From assembly GCA_032718475.1 (NCBI GenBank), contig JAUCBJ010007315.1, positions 20,306 to 84,305 of the forward strand: a stretch of DNA of 64,000 bases, read 5' to 3'. Both the position numbers and the translations under genes were made by a program. Origin of the DNA: Nemertoderma westbladi (taxonomy: Eukaryota; Xenacoelomorpha; Nemertodermatida; Nemertodermatidae). A model generated the notes under the pieces. That model saw only the letters and a list, made by a program, of their open reading frames with translations, had not been told where the DNA came from and ran no database searches. Positions 1-10,958 of this stretch are shown in pieces (positions within the stretch are counted from its first letter, which is position 1; each line of letters starts with the position of its first letter).

Positions 1-2083
1 AGAACATGTGCAGATCCAGGTTCGTCATGTCCCCATCCGGGAAATACACTCGCGGCATGCTGTATGTTCCCATCTTCTCCAAACCTTCTGTCCACTTACA
101 CCACTGTTTCCTGATCTCGTCTGGTACCTCTATATCCCACTCATCCTTCAGTTTGTATACTCTCTTGAGTATCTGTTTCCCCGTGACTAGTAGTGGGGAT
201 GCTAGGCCTAGGGGATCGTATATTCTTGCTATGTATGATACATAGCCTCTCTTTGTGTGGATGTCTGCGCCCTCCTGGCTCAGCTGGTACTTCAGTTCAT
301 CTGTCTCTCTGTTCCACACGATTCCCAGTGCCTTCTGTTGAGACTCTGTCCTCTTGTTCACCATGTCCTGCCCTTTGGCTGTTGTGGGATTATCCATGGT
401 GGATTCTGGTCTCTCGTCCTCTATCGCCCTGATAAATTCCTCCGAACTGGATTGGAATTTGGTTAGGTTAAAGCCGGATCCCTTAAGGATGTCGCGAACC
501 TCGTGCCCTGTGTCCAGTATCTCCTTAACCGTATTTCCAGACTCCATTCCGTCGTCTATGTAGAAGCCACGTCGAATCATATCGACGGCCCTAGTGCTGT
601 ATCTATCCTCCTTTCCCTTTACTGTGTCTCTTACTGCCATAGTCGTCGTAAATGAAGACGACTTGGCTCCCATGTTCTGTACTATCATCTTGTATGTCGG
701 TATAATCGACGGTTCTTCATCGCCGTTGTACCATAAGAAGCATTGGCTATCGCTATCTTCTTCCGTTACACGGACTTGGTTGAACATGCCTTCTATATCA
801 CAGGTGAAGGCGTGTTTCCCATTCCTGAATCTAAGTAGGACCTCGATCCCCGAGTTGTATATGTTGGGACCCTCTAGCAGATAGTCGTTTAGGCATTTTC
901 CATTGGTCTTTGCCGACGCATCCACTACCATCCGCAGTTTACCTTTCTTTGGATCTAAAGCCACGTGGAGTGGCAGGTAATATGTCCTGTCCGTGTTTGG
1001 TTTGTCGACCGGTAGCTCCACGGCCCATCCTTTCTCGATGTACTTCCTAATCGTTCTGTGGATGTACTCATTCTTCTCGGGGCTCCGTTTTAGTGTCTGC
1101 TTCAACTTACGAAGCCTCGTGAGTACCATCCCTCTATTATCGGGTAGCGGTAGCTTCGGTAGCTTCCATACCATCCCTATGGTATACCGCCCCTCATCAC
1201 ACCTCATAGACTCCTCTACGCTCTGCAGAGCCTGCTTGTCTTCTACCGAGGTTCTGATCCCAGTCTCCTTTAATCCTTCAAAATCCTGTCTGAGCAGTCT
1301 CTTAAGCTGCTCCTCCGCTCTCTCATCACCCATTTCCTGCATAGTTCCCGCGAACATGCATCCTGATGTCTCCGACATCCTAAATGGTATCTTACTCTTG
1401 ATTGGGCCGCTCAGTGTCCACCCGAATGGTGTTAAAATCGCCACCGGGTCACACTGCCTGTCTTCGCCGAAGACCGTTTGCATTCTCTCGTGGGCCGTCG
1501 GGCAGTCCATTCCTACTATGATGGATACTTTCCTGACGTCCACCTCTGGGATTGAGAAGTCGATATCATCCAGGAATCTATACTGTTTGACCTCGATGTT
1601 GGTTGGCTGCCTGGCATTGATATTTATTGATTCAATCACTTGGATGGGGTCGATGGTCGCGCCGTAGTCGCATCCCGGTGCCACCGCTGCAATTGCGCAC
1701 CGTCCGGTTCTCATCTCCAGGATCTCATCTTTGCTAGAGATGGTTGTTACCGCCATTCTACTTGGCCTCGTTCTCAATCCTATTTCTTTGGCCACCCAAT
1801 CCTCGATTAATGTGAAGGCAGCTCCACTATCAACCAGCATCAGTGGGGTTACTGATCGATTGCCTTCTCCAATCACTCGCACTGGCACTACCCCAAGTAG
1901 CACCGTCCCTCTCTTTTTCGCCCCTACTGTGCTCGTTGCCATCGTTTGGCCTTTACTTTGACCAAACTTAATCGGCGTTTCCTCGCATTGCCTAGCTCTA
2001 TGTCCACTCATCACACATCGCGAGCAGATCTCATTTCTTGCCGCGTATATCTTCCCTGGGTAATGCTTGCCAGTACCTGCAGT
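1..2083 (-). CDS. pol: BEL/Pao retrotransposon pol, 5' part (aspartic protease + reverse transcriptase)
   Basis: The minus frame is open from just after a TGA near 2084 to the left window edge, so the 3' part of pol is missing. In order it encodes a CCHC zinc knuckle (C-x2-C-x4-H-x4-C, about 2035-1990), a retropepsin of the DUF1758 type with active site LVDSGA (about 1835), and a Pao-type reverse transcriptase with the catalytic YIDD box at about 550-565, followed by the start of the Peptidase_A17/Pao region. All these motifs lie in one frame, which I checked by coordinate. The frame is different from the gag ORF just upstream, so gag and pol are joined by a frame change at the zinc knuckle. 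BEL/Pao elements normally make a Gag-Pol polyprotein cut by this protease. Long plus-strand ORFs here are shadows. The family call is firm; whether the element is active cannot be judged. Confidence 0.88.
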
Positions 2084-2877
2084 TCATGGTCTGATGGAGC
2101 GCATTTGTATGTAGCTGGCATTTGCTCTTTGGGTCGTAGCCTATCGTATGCATTGCGTATCGTGGTTGCATTTGTACCAAAGTCCCTACTATTCTTATTG
2201 TTTGGGTTCGGCCTACTGGCAGTCCCCTGCGTCGCTGCGTATGGCAGTGATTGCCTGAGCTTTGGCAATGCGTCTGATGTGTTGTGTTCTGGTTTCGGTT
2301 TATGGTTATCTATTCTTGGTCCCTTTCCCAGGCTATCCTCGCTATAGACTGGGTCGGTTATTAATTCAGCTTCGTAATTTAAGAAGCTCGACATTTCTTC
2401 TAGACCCGGTTCCGCGCCCTTCCTATCTCGAGTGGAGAAAGCGACTTTCCTCCACTTGTTGCGCAGCCATATCGGTAGTGCCTGCGCTATCGTGGTTATG
2501 TTGTTGGACGCGTTGAGCTCGTATGGCGCGTCTAGCGTTTTCAGTACGATTAGCGCCTTTTCGACCTTGTTCGCGAATGTCTTAATGCTAACGGGATTGT
2601 CCTGTAGGCCACCTGATGTTATGCCTCTCAGGGTTTGCTGGATGATCTTGGCTGGGTGCCCGTATTCCCTGTCCAGTGCCCGCCATGCCATCGTCAAGCC
2701 GCCCTCTATGGCCTGGTATTGCCTCACGATGTCGTATGCTGGACCTCCTGTGTATACTTGCAGATACTTTAGGCACTCCGCCTGCGTCAAGTTCTTTGTT
2801 AGTATTTCGTTGCTATACATGCGCCGAAACTGTAGGTATTCTTCCGGCCTGCTCCCATCGAATTTGAATGGTTCCAC
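2011..2877 (-). CDS. gag: BEL/Pao Gag domain (DUF1759)
   Basis: This 288-residue ORF has the DUF1759 pattern of BEL/Pao Gag: it opens with PFKFDGSRPEEYLQFRRMY, followed by the helical core with LKYLQVYTGGPAYDIV and a typical 'LDREYGHP' segment around residues 70-80. The frame is open about 100 nt further upstream without another ATG, so it is probably translated as part of a longer Gag. It ends (TGA at 2011) inside the zinc-knuckle region, whose conserved Cys/His residues are read in the pol frame. Either this is a programmed frameshift or a small indel has split the polyprotein. The role would be the capsid/nucleocapsid shell of the retrotransposon particle. Confidence 0.85.
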   Translation of the reverse strand: MEPFKFDGSRPEEYLQFRRMYSNEILTKNLTQAECLKYLQVYTGGPAYDIVRQYQAIEGGLTMAWRALDREYGHPAKIIQQTLRGITSGGLQDNPVSIKTFANKVEKALIVLKTLDAPYELNASNNITTIAQALPIWLRNKWRKVAFSTRDRKGAEPGLEEMSSFLNYEAELITDPVYSEDSLGKGPRIDNHKPKPEHNTSDALPKLRQSLPYAATQGTASRPNPNNKNSRDFGTNATTIRNAYDRLRPKEQMPATYKCAPSDHELQVLASITQGRYTRQEMRSARDV

Positions 2878-3123
2878 GGGTGGTAGTCTATTAACGTGGC
2901 CATTCCCATCGCCTGCGCTTCCAATGGGTTTGATGGATGTTGTATAGTTTCCCCTGTTAGGTGCGGTCCGTCCGTCCTATTTCCTGCCTTCCTCTGGCTT
3001 GGGTATATCATTGGGGGTAGCGGCCCCCTCCATATTTCTGTGTCGCATGACCTATTTCCATCCAAGGGTCTCATTGTTCTTGCTCATATCGAGGTATATT
3101 TTTGATATTGTGATGGGGGAATG

Positions 3124-3885
3124 TCACCCTGTCCCCCCCCCCACCGGTATGTTTGGTACTGGGGTTGATGTTAATATATTGGGGCCCATGCACCTATCCG
3201 CAATAATTCCCCCCTCCCCTGGGTATATGTTATGTCCCTGCATGCTGTAGTCATACTGCTGTACTGGTACCGGTATAGGCCTATCAGCTTCTGGCCTACC
3301 TGCCGGTATGTACTCCGCGACTTCCGGGTTTAATCCCATCGACTGCGCTATCCTATCGCCTACATTATTCCTGTCAGCATGGCCTATGGTATGTGCAGTA
3401 AGGCCTACAGTATGTCCTACAGTCTGCATGTGTCGCTCGGGATCGAAGTTTATTCTTCTCGAATAATCCTCCCCGCGGCTACCGTATTCTCGATCGGCAG
3501 GTATATCCCGCCGGAAAGCTTCTCTTCGACCCCCTCTACTGCTCTTGTCTTCGTACCGGTACATCGTGTACCCCCCTCTCGACGCGTAATGCGCCTCGTC
3601 AGGTCGCGCTCCTCCGGGGCGACGGCAATCTCCCGAAGTTCGACCCTGCTGACTCTCCATCTCTACTACTGATGGCTCGCTATCCGTTCTCGCTCTCCTG
3701 TCGTTCGCGGCGACACTTCTTCTATTCTCTTCCCTTCTTTTCTTCGTAGTGCAGTATTCCGGCTTGTGAGATCTCTCATTGACCTCCCGGTTAAACTCCA
3801 CTGTTCTTCTTCCCTCTTCTGATCGGGCTCGACGCTTCATCCGCCCTCTCGCAACGTCAACCTGCTTCTCTCTGCTCGATTGCAC
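3124..3885 (-). CDS. Charged gag-leader ORF of the BEL/Pao element
   Basis: This 253-residue Arg/Glu-rich ORF carries the VDVARGR...EEGRRTVEFNREV block. The frame is open well upstream of the listed start, which is a GTG, through the poly-C runs near 3993 and 4040. A clear homologue lies on the plus strand at 12615-13436, so the ORF belongs to the repeat family and is not random. It has no recognisable enzyme domain. The C-terminal part has repeated 'TVGLTAHTIGH'-like segments. It sits between the Asn-rich leader and the DUF1759 Gag. I infer an N-terminal Gag or leader protein of this element; its function is unknown. Confidence 0.55.
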   Translation of the reverse strand: MQSSREKQVDVARGRMKRRARSEEGRRTVEFNREVNERSHKPEYCTTKKRREENRRSVAANDRRARTDSEPSVVEMESQQGRTSGDCRRPGGARPDEAHYASRGGYTMYRYEDKSSRGGRREAFRRDIPADREYGSRGEDYSRRINFDPERHMQTVGHTVGLTAHTIGHADRNNVGDRIAQSMGLNPEVAEYIPAGRPEADRPIPVPVQQYDYSMQGHNIYPGEGGIIADRCMGPNILTSTPVPNIPVGGGTG

Positions 3886-4076
3886 GCCGCCGGGGATACT
3901 CGCAATCCCCCTATTACTCTCCGTCGCCGGGTGTTGCGGTTTACCTATCTCGGCCCGCGCATTATCCGTTGACGCCTGTGGGGCACACTCTGCCCCCCCC
4001 CCCCTTCGCCGCTAACTCGCTGTTGTGGGGTTCCTGTAGCCCCCCCCCCGCACTCGCCACATCTAACTTCGCTATC

Positions 4077-4451
4077 TCACACCCCGCTGCTATATCCCTC
4101 TCTAGTCGACACATCAACCCTACTGCGGCTGGGTCTATTCACCCCCGCCTCTCCCTCTGCTACTGTGTGGCCTACCAGGCCCTCTACTTCCTGCCTACTA
4201 ACTACGTGGCCTACCAGGCCCCCGCTGGGTTTATCCAACCCAGCCACTCCCTGCCTACTAACTACGTGGCCTGCCAGGCCGTCTCCGGGTTGGCTCAACC
4301 TTGCCACTTCCGGCCTACTAACTAAGTGGCCCGCCAGGCCCTCTTCGGGTTGGCTCAACCCCGCAACTTCCTGCCCACTAACTGTACGGCCTACCAGGCC
4401 CTCATCTGCCGGGTTATACACGCCCGACGTGTTCACGTTAATAGCACCCAT
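4077..4451 (-). CDS. Gag-leader ORF with imperfect 'GLxGHxVSxxEVAGLSQP' repeats
   Basis: The C-terminal half holds four to five imperfect repeats of about 20 residues (GLVGH.VS..EVAGLSQP type), seen in DNA as roughly 60-bp repeats at 4165-4410. Upstream, the same frame is Asn-rich and open to about 4600. The matching plus-strand copy is at 11998-12594. Repeat number differs between the copies, as expected for a tandem repeat within a coding region. The frame ends near 4077, while a different frame continues through the poly-C runs, so the present copy is probably frame-broken. No function recognised. Confidence 0.45.
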   Translation of the reverse strand: MGAINVNTSGVYNPADEGLVGRTVSGQEVAGLSQPEEGLAGHLVSRPEVARLSQPGDGLAGHVVSRQGVAGLDKPSGGLVGHVVSRQEVEGLVGHTVAEGEAGVNRPSRSRVDVSTREGYSSGV

Positions 4452-4674
4452 ATTAGAAACGGAATTATTTTGTTCGTTCGAAATAAAATCATTTGAATTA
4501 TTTTGCGCGACTACACTATTTGAATTATTTTGTAAATTCGGGTTTGGATCATTATTTAAATTATTTGAGTTATTATTATTTTCTAAATTTAAATTACTAT
4601 TTTCAACTACTAATTTCCTACAATAAAAGTTTGGTTAGAATTATCCAATACGGTACTATTAATATTAACGACGT

Positions 4675-5403
4675 CTACTGTAGCATTATTATTAACCCCC
4701 CCCCCCCCCCGCCCGTACGGTCACACCAGTTTTGGGTCTGTCGTGCGGTCCCTGTAAGTGGGGTATTAATAAATGTATCCACGGCCCTTGGCTCCTCGAA
4801 AATATTCGAGTCAGTCCCGCTCTCAGACGCCCCTATCCGCACCAGTTCCAGTTCGCGCGTGCGTCTAGTTTTGTACTCTATAAGCTCGCTTTGGCATTTT
4901 CCCAATTCTTTTCGCTCACGCTCCTCTCTTGCCATTCTCTCCCGACCCTCCCTTGCGTTCTGGTCGGCCAATTCCGCCTCTCTCCTAGCTCCCTCCCTTC
5001 GCCTCGCCTCATGCTCTTTGCGTTCACTTTCCTCCCTCGCCTCACGTTCCTTGCGTTCCGCCTCATGCTCTTTGCATTCATTTTCCTCTCTCGCCTCACG
5101 CTCCTTGCGTTCCGCCTCATGCTCTTTGCGTTCACTTTCCCGTCTCGCCTCACGCTCCTTGCGTTCACTTTTCTCCCTCGCCTCACGTTCCTTGCGTTCC
5201 GCCTCACGCTCCTCTTGTTCCTTCCTCCCTATTTCCTCACACTCCCTAAGGCTTTTCGCGGCCCTTTCGGCCCTCTCTCCGGTTTCTCTAATCAGTACCA
5301 TTTCCTTCTCTAGTAGCATTCTCCCCTCCTCTAACCGTCTATTTACTTCTCTCTGACCTTGCGCTATCAGGTCGAGATGGTACGTGGCATTTATCTTTCT
5401 CAC
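4675..5403 (-). CDS. Coiled-coil Gag-leader ORF (Glu/Arg/Lys repeats)
   Basis: This 242-residue ORF is dominated by heptad-like repeats (EREAERKEREARE, SERKEHEA) across residues 60-150, predicting a long charged coiled coil. It is followed by a TFINTPLTGT...QTQNW(C) segment conserved in the plus-strand copy at about 12030-12100. The DNA is a degenerate minisatellite (cctcacgctccttgcg-type, 4975-5220). A long coiled coil could mediate Gag multimerisation; that is inference. It ends in a G-rich stretch encoded by the poly-C run at 4697. Confidence 0.5.
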   Translation of the reverse strand: MRKINATYHLDLIAQGQREVNRRLEEGRMLLEKEMVLIRETGERAERAAKSLRECEEIGRKEQEEREAERKEREAREKSERKEREARRESERKEHEAERKEREAREENECKEHEAERKEREAREESERKEHEARRREGARREAELADQNAREGRERMAREERERKELGKCQSELIEYKTRRTRELELVRIGASESGTDSNIFEEPRAVDTFINTPLTGTARQTQNWCDRTGGGGGGLIIMLQ

Positions 5404-5611
5404 CCGTCTTTCTTTTACGGAGGATGTAGCAGACTTATCGGTTGTGACGGATTCCCTCCGCCTTCCCGATCTACTAACTTTCCCCCTTTTCCCAGAACTT
5501 CCTCCAACGAGACCGAATCCTCGGGGTTAACCTTGGATTCGCCCTCCTGCGGTCTTCTCCAACCCACTAATTTTATACCCCGGGCATCGACTAAGTATGG
5601 CCCTATGTACA

Positions 5612-6217
5612 CTACGCTAGGTTGAATACCCCTACACCGCCATAAGCACACAGTTCCTCGGCAACCCCTCTCGCTCTCTCCTTGGCCAGTTCTCTCTGCC
5701 CGAAGCGCATTAGATAACTAAAATGTCTATCCGACTCACCTAGTCCTGTTGTCAACTTTACCTCATCTATCTTCGCCCCCTCCTTGGCCTCCTTAAGTAG
5801 CTTCCGGGTCGCGTTGTAGGCCCGTCGAAGTCGATCAGAAACTCCGACGTCCTCGTCGCCGACCCCTCCTCCGTCTCTCCGGGTCCGACGTCGTACTGGC
5901 GGCCCCACCGTCGCCGTTCCGGTGGGCCGTCCGTCGCCCTCGGCCTGTGGCTGGCCGGCGACATTGGCGCGTCGACCGTCGTCGTGTGTCGACTCGTCTT
6001 TCTCTCCTTCCAACTCGCCCTTTCCTTCTCTCGACTCGACTCCCGCTCCTCTCGACTCGACCTCTGGTTCCAGACGGCCCCCCTCCTCCTGAACTGCCGG
6101 ATGACCCGTTACCGATGGGTCCGGCGTCGTGGGCCTGTACCGTCTGGTCGCGGCCTCGCGGATCGTTAGTTCTTCGTCTGGGGTCCGCGTTGGAGTCGTC
6201 TCTACCGACCGACTCAT
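5612..6217 (-). CDS. First ORF downstream of the candidate BEL LTR (leader/Gag N-terminus)
   Basis: This 201-residue ORF starts MSRSVETTPTRTPDEELTIR and is Arg/Glu/Gly-rich. Its C-terminal part looks more globular (DRLRRAYNATRKLLKEAKEG, then DRHFSYLMRFGQRELAKERA). It is the most 5' long ORF before the LTR-like stretch and is oriented with gag and pol, so it is probably the N-terminal coding unit of this retroelement. No domain recognised. An overlapping shorter frame (5415-5651) may continue it after a frame change. Confidence 0.45.
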   Translation of the reverse strand: MSRSVETTPTRTPDEELTIREAATRRYRPTTPDPSVTGHPAVQEEGGRLEPEVESRGAGVESREGKGELEGEKDESTHDDGRRANVAGQPQAEGDGRPTGTATVGPPVRRRTRRDGGGVGDEDVGVSDRLRRAYNATRKLLKEAKEGAKIDEVKLTTGLGESDRHFSYLMRFGQRELAKERARGVAEELCAYGGVGVFNLA

Positions 6218-6289
6218 CTTGTAGCTATGCTTGTAGCAGGTTTAACTAAGGCAGCAGTTGATTCAATTACTGTGACGGGATCCACAGAG

Positions 6290-6800
6290 GATCCCGGTTT
6301 ATCCGGTTTTCGATCTACGCATCGCGTCCCCGCCGTGTGTGTAAAAGGTGAAGGGTTATTGATCGCTGTATAAAGTCCTCAGGTATAATAGTATAAATAT
6401 AGATGAGTTGTATAAGTTCAATGAATAATGGTATCTGCACAGCGGTTACACAACGGTAATTGAAGTTCCGGTTCTATCCTAGCTAAACCGACCAACACAA
6501 TGAGATAACTGAATAACTGATTGCTGTCAACTGGTTATATTGCACGGGTTGGCCTTGTTACTGTACCTAGCCGGTGCCTCCCCCCCATTGGCTAATATCC
6601 CTGTTGGCGCCCTTTGGAGTGTTTCCCCTCACTCCTGCTATTCTCTCTCTTGTCAGGGGTATGGCCCCTGACCCCTATTGTGTTTCTCCTTCCCACTTTG
6701 TTGGGGTGGCACGAGTGGTTGATTACCCAACCTCGTGGCCCCCAATATTGTTTAACTGCTTACTTTGTGGGGTGTTAGCGGAATTGGATAAGCTAACACT
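6290..6800 (-). repeat. Candidate 5' LTR/leader of the BEL/Pao element
   Basis: This is the non-coding stretch between the first ORF of the element and unrelated DNA. Segments such as tagccaatgggggga, taacaaggcca and aaaccggataaaccg recur, diverged, in the same order at 53790-54185. That supports a shared LTR/leader family. Exact ends, primer-binding site and a partner LTR were not found (the 3' LTR would lie left of the window). Confidence 0.35.
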
Positions 6801-7028
6801 GCTTGAGAGGTTGTGCGTAACTAGAATTGAAATCCGGAAATTATTTGACAGCTAGTCCTGTATATAGTTTGCTAGTTCATTTCACTGGGCCGTGTTATGT
6901 TGTAACTGTTGTGTTGGTATAATGACTTTGTAAAAAAAATTAATGTTTATAAATGATCGCAAAAACCAACTATGTGTTTAGTGGATTTGAAAAATTAATT
7001 TAATTTAAAACATTAAGGAAAAGGCTAC

Positions 7029-7170
7029 CCCCCCCCCCCCCCCTTGCCACAACTGTAGTATTGGGTTATCCCGACCGTTCCACCCCCAACCCCAGCCCAT
7101 CTATGGTTAAGGGTCACCACCGACCCTACCAGCCCCAACCAGCCCCCCCTACACCCCCCCCCCCCCCCAC
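7029..7170. repeat. Poly-C tracts with a repeated GGGTTAYCCCGACC module
   Basis: Two poly-C runs (7029-7043 and 7149-7169) flank a C-rich stretch. The module 'gtagtattgggttatcccgaccgttcc' at about 7050-7080 recurs at 9316-9345 beside another poly-C run. A 'tgtgttccaaaag' module is likewise repeated at 8417 and 9567, so pieces of one repeat lie on both sides of the inverted repeat and minisatellite. Confidence 0.6.
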
Positions 7171-8352
7171 AGTGGGGCTGAAGCAACTTTTTATAAAAGA
7201 AAAATGCCCGGCCAAATTGATTTCATTTCTTGGGGCACTTCAACGCCCTGATTCCAAAAATGATATTTTCAAAATCTTTTGCCGGCGTCTTTTTCTTAAA
7301 ATTACTAAATAAATTAGTAATGCTATTTATAATAATGCTATATATATTATAAAAAAAATGCCTTTTAAAATGACTTTTAATCAACCTGGTTCCGAATCTG
7401 TTAATTTTATAATATTTCGTCAGTGTCTTTTAGAGTAATAATATTCTAAAATAATATTAAATTTATTAATATTATATAGCAGAACTGCCTAATACTCAAT
7501 TGTAGTGAATATCAAATTCTCTTACTCCTATTGCACTGATATTAGTATCATTCGAACCGCAATGGTCAATTTAGTGGGTGTTGACATCATTCTCGAGATA
7601 TCGGTCAAATTGTGAGCGCTGACTTAATCTAAATTACACTACTGTAGGTAAGCTTGTTAATGCAATATATCACCATATCAATATAAATCAGACTTCGACA
7701 TAAATAACAGACTTAGGGAATATGCTTATTTGAACCGCAATGGTCGAATTAGTAGTTGTAGACTCCATCAAAACAATAGTAGTATAAAAAAATTTATATT
7801 TTTTGTGATATTGTGATATATTGATAATGAATTGCTGAAGTTATGTGCTCATTTATGTGAATCGCGCTCACATTTTGACCGATATCTCGAGAAGCAATAA
7901 CTCGACCATTGTTTTGATGGTGTCTACCCCCACTAAATCGACCATTGCGGTTTGAATGATACTAATATCAATGCAATAGCAGTACGGTAAGTTGACTTCA
8001 CTACAATTGATTATATTAGCCAGTTTGCTAATATAATATTAATATTATTTAATATTTAATTTATTTAATTACTCTAAAAGACACCGACGAAATATTATAA
8101 AATTAACAGATTCAAAATCAGGTTGATTGAAATTCTCGATAAATGCTATAATTTGGTCTGGGCATTTTTTATAATATATATAGCATTATTATAAATAGTA
8201 TTACTAATTTATTTAGTAATTTTAAGAAAAAGACACGAGCAAAAGATTTTAAAAATATCAGGGTCGGAACCAGGGTGTTGAAGTATACCAAAAAATGAAA
8301 TCAGTTAGTTTGGGCATTTTTATTTTATAAAACGTTGGTTCAGCCCCACCGT
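7169..8352. mobile_element. 1.2 kb long inverted repeat (foldback/MITE-like)
   Basis: The two halves (about 7169-7740 and 7790-8352) are reverse complements over most of their length with scattered differences. The outer ends read AGTGGGGCTGAA and TTCAGCCCCACC. Inner matching pairs include tgcggttcgaatgatac-type sequences near 7550 and 7950, and the tcgagatatcggtcaaa/tttgaccgatatctcga pair near 7600 and 7880. No ORF of note. The structure fits a non-autonomous foldback DNA transposon; the superfamily is not assigned and no convincing target duplication was seen. Confidence 0.75.
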
Positions 8353-8857
8353 GCCACCCTCCACCCCATTTTTGTACAAGGAAACAACACTTATAATGCT
8401 CTCTGACATGTCTGATGTGTTCCAAAAGTCACTGGGATTGAACAATTGTAATTGGAATACATCTTCATGGGGTTTTCTTTGTAATTAAGTAGAGCTTTAA
8501 AAGTTCAATATTAAATTTTTTATTAAATAATACTTTTTTGTTTTTTTTTGTTAATTTGAGTATTCTGTATTTGCTGGTATTGTATTTTTGGTGTTTTATT
8601 TTGTTATTAATTTTGGTGTTAATTATTTTTTATTAATCCAGGGAACACTCGTATTAACTCAGGGTCCTCACACGTTAATTCAGGGCCACCCTTGTGAGCT
8701 CAGGGTCCACCCTTGTTAATTCAGAACCATCTCTATTACCTCAAAAAAATAGAATGAATTTTTTTTATATCATAAGGTTTTCTAAGGTGTTGAATTGATT
8801 GAAAATGGTTTTAAATAAGTTGCTTGTATAGTAATACCATTTTGTTTTATGTGTTAT

Positions 8858-9305
8858 GTTACCAATTTCAGACGCGGGTTACCAAGTTCAGTCCCCGATT
8901 ACCAATTCAAGTGACTGGTTACCAATTTCAGTCCCCGGTTACCAATTTCAGTCCGTGATTACCAATTCAAGTGACTGGTTACCAATTTCAGTCACTGGTT
9001 TCCAATTCAGTTTCTGGTTTCAAATTTCAGTCCCCGGTTACCGATTTCAGTTTCTGATTTCTGATTTCAGTCCCAGGTTACCAATTTCAGTCACTGGTTA
9101 CAAATTTCAGTCACTGGTTACCAATTTCAGTCGCCGGCTACCAATTTCAGTCCCAGGTTACCAATTGCAGTCACCGGTTACAAATTTCATTCACTGGTTA
9201 CCAATTTCAGTCGCCGGTTACCAATTTTAGTCCCCGGTTACTAATTTCAGTTTCCAATCTCTAGTTACCAATTCAATTTCCGGTTACCAATTTCAGTCCC
9301 CAGTT
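8858..9305. repeat. 20-bp minisatellite (gttaccaatttcagtcac/ccg)
   Basis: About 22 tandem units of ggttaccaatttcagtcmcc, 19-20 bp each, with variants (gattaccaattcaagtgact). A plus-strand ORF runs through it only because the period keeps the frame open, so it is not a gene. Confidence 0.9.
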
Positions 9306-9359
9306 ACCCAACCCCAGCTATAGTATATGGTTACCCCGACCCTTCCACCCCAAAATACC

Positions 9360-10830
9360 AACCCCCCCCCCCCCCCCACCCACCAAAAATGTTTCATTTA
9401 ACATATATTTACAATAACTAATTGTTGTGGAATACTATATATATTATTATTGATGACTACTGATTCGTATGCATGGTTGAAATTTTGCACATAATTTCAA
9501 GAAGAATTCACTTTAGTGCAAAGAATTATAATTTATATAACGTTCTCTGGTATTTCTGGTGTGTTCCAAAAGACCTCCACTTCCACCAGCTTAGGGTTAT
9601 GTGTTACTTCCACAAATAATAATACACAAGTAATATAAATTGGGGGGGGGGGGGGGGGGGGGTCTATGCGCCTGTCTTATACGAATCGACAGGCGCAACA
9701 AAAGTATTTGGAATATTATGCCCATGTATACTTATATATGTAAGACTTCAAGTATAAACAAAACTGACCTTAACAAAATCAAGGTAGGCATTTGTTATTT
9801 TCCATCAGCAACATGGGCTTTAACTTTTAACTTTACATGGCATTAATAATACTGTAATATTCTAGAACAATACCACATGGCCAACGCCGTCGGCCATGCA
9901 CTCGCACGGCGCAAATGCTCCATTTGCGCTCTCCACCTGGATTCGGGTTCCCTAGGAAGTTATTGCAATGTAGGCTACTTTGTATTATTCGATTGATCGC
10001 TACTATATAATCTCTACAACTATATTTACTTTCGGGGAAATATTAACAGTTCCATTAGGACGTGGCGCTTTAAGTATAAAACAGAGCTATGACTTACACT
10101 AATCACAACTAGATGGCTACATAGTTTCGTAAATAGCGCATTCTTTAGGAGATGCTTTATTAACCTTCATACGACTTCACACTAGTTTAACTAATTCACA
10201 CTAATTTGCCAACCGTCACTGATTTTGATCATATATAAGGAGGATTGCAACTGACACACGTAGGGATTATGAAATAGCATTTAATTCACACAAAAACCAC
10301 TATAAGTCAGTCACAGTTGCTTCCGGTAGACCCTTCCTCCGCTTACCTCAGTAATCAAGAAAGTTGAGGGGTTTACGATTATTTATCGGTATTCTCCAAA
10401 TATAACATCCATAAATATAAACAGCAATTAAAACAATATAATAACGGCATTAAAACAGTGCGGTGAACAGTCAGTATGTGTTCAGTCATATGAGTTGTTA
10501 AGTTTGGTTTGATCGTATATTGAGTTAATAGATTTACGTTCTTATAACTAAGGCCATCAGATGTTCTTGGGCCAAAGTCTGAAACGTCCGTACTCAGTAC
10601 AGAATTCTGAGAGGAATCTAATTCTCAGGAAAAAACGATAATAATGCGCATGCGCCAGTTTCCACAGGTAGGTCTCTACTGGCATAACTGAGAAGATTGC
10701 TCTGATTGGCTGAATAGGCTCAAACAAAGGAATCTCCACGTACACAAAGAATCAGCTGACAGATTTCGTCATCTTGGTTCTAATTTCTGTCCGATGCGTA
10801 GTTGAACAATTTTAGGGCTATTTTAGAGTA
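9360..10830. other. Stretch without recognisable gene
   Basis: Contains a poly-C run (9361-9377), a poly-G run (about 9643-9661) followed by a short hairpin (gcgcctgtc...gacaggcgc, 9669-9698), and otherwise AT-rich sequence with only short ORFs. I see no repeat array, RNA gene or protein motif. Confidence 0.6.
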
Positions 10831-10958
10831 TTCCGCGCATTGCGTAAAAATGACTTGTTATGTCCGCAAAAGCTTTTACACCGCTCCCAGAAAATGGGAT
10901 TTAAGTCTATAAAATATAAAAAATCACAGTTTCTAAAATACAAAAATACTCTAAACTA

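Noticed and set aside
993-1667. Long plus-strand ORF
   Set aside because: Lies opposite the BEL pol frame, whose protease and RT motifs are unmistakable; this is a shadow.
8856-9230. 124-aa plus ORF
   Set aside because: Consists only of the 20-bp minisatellite read in an open frame.
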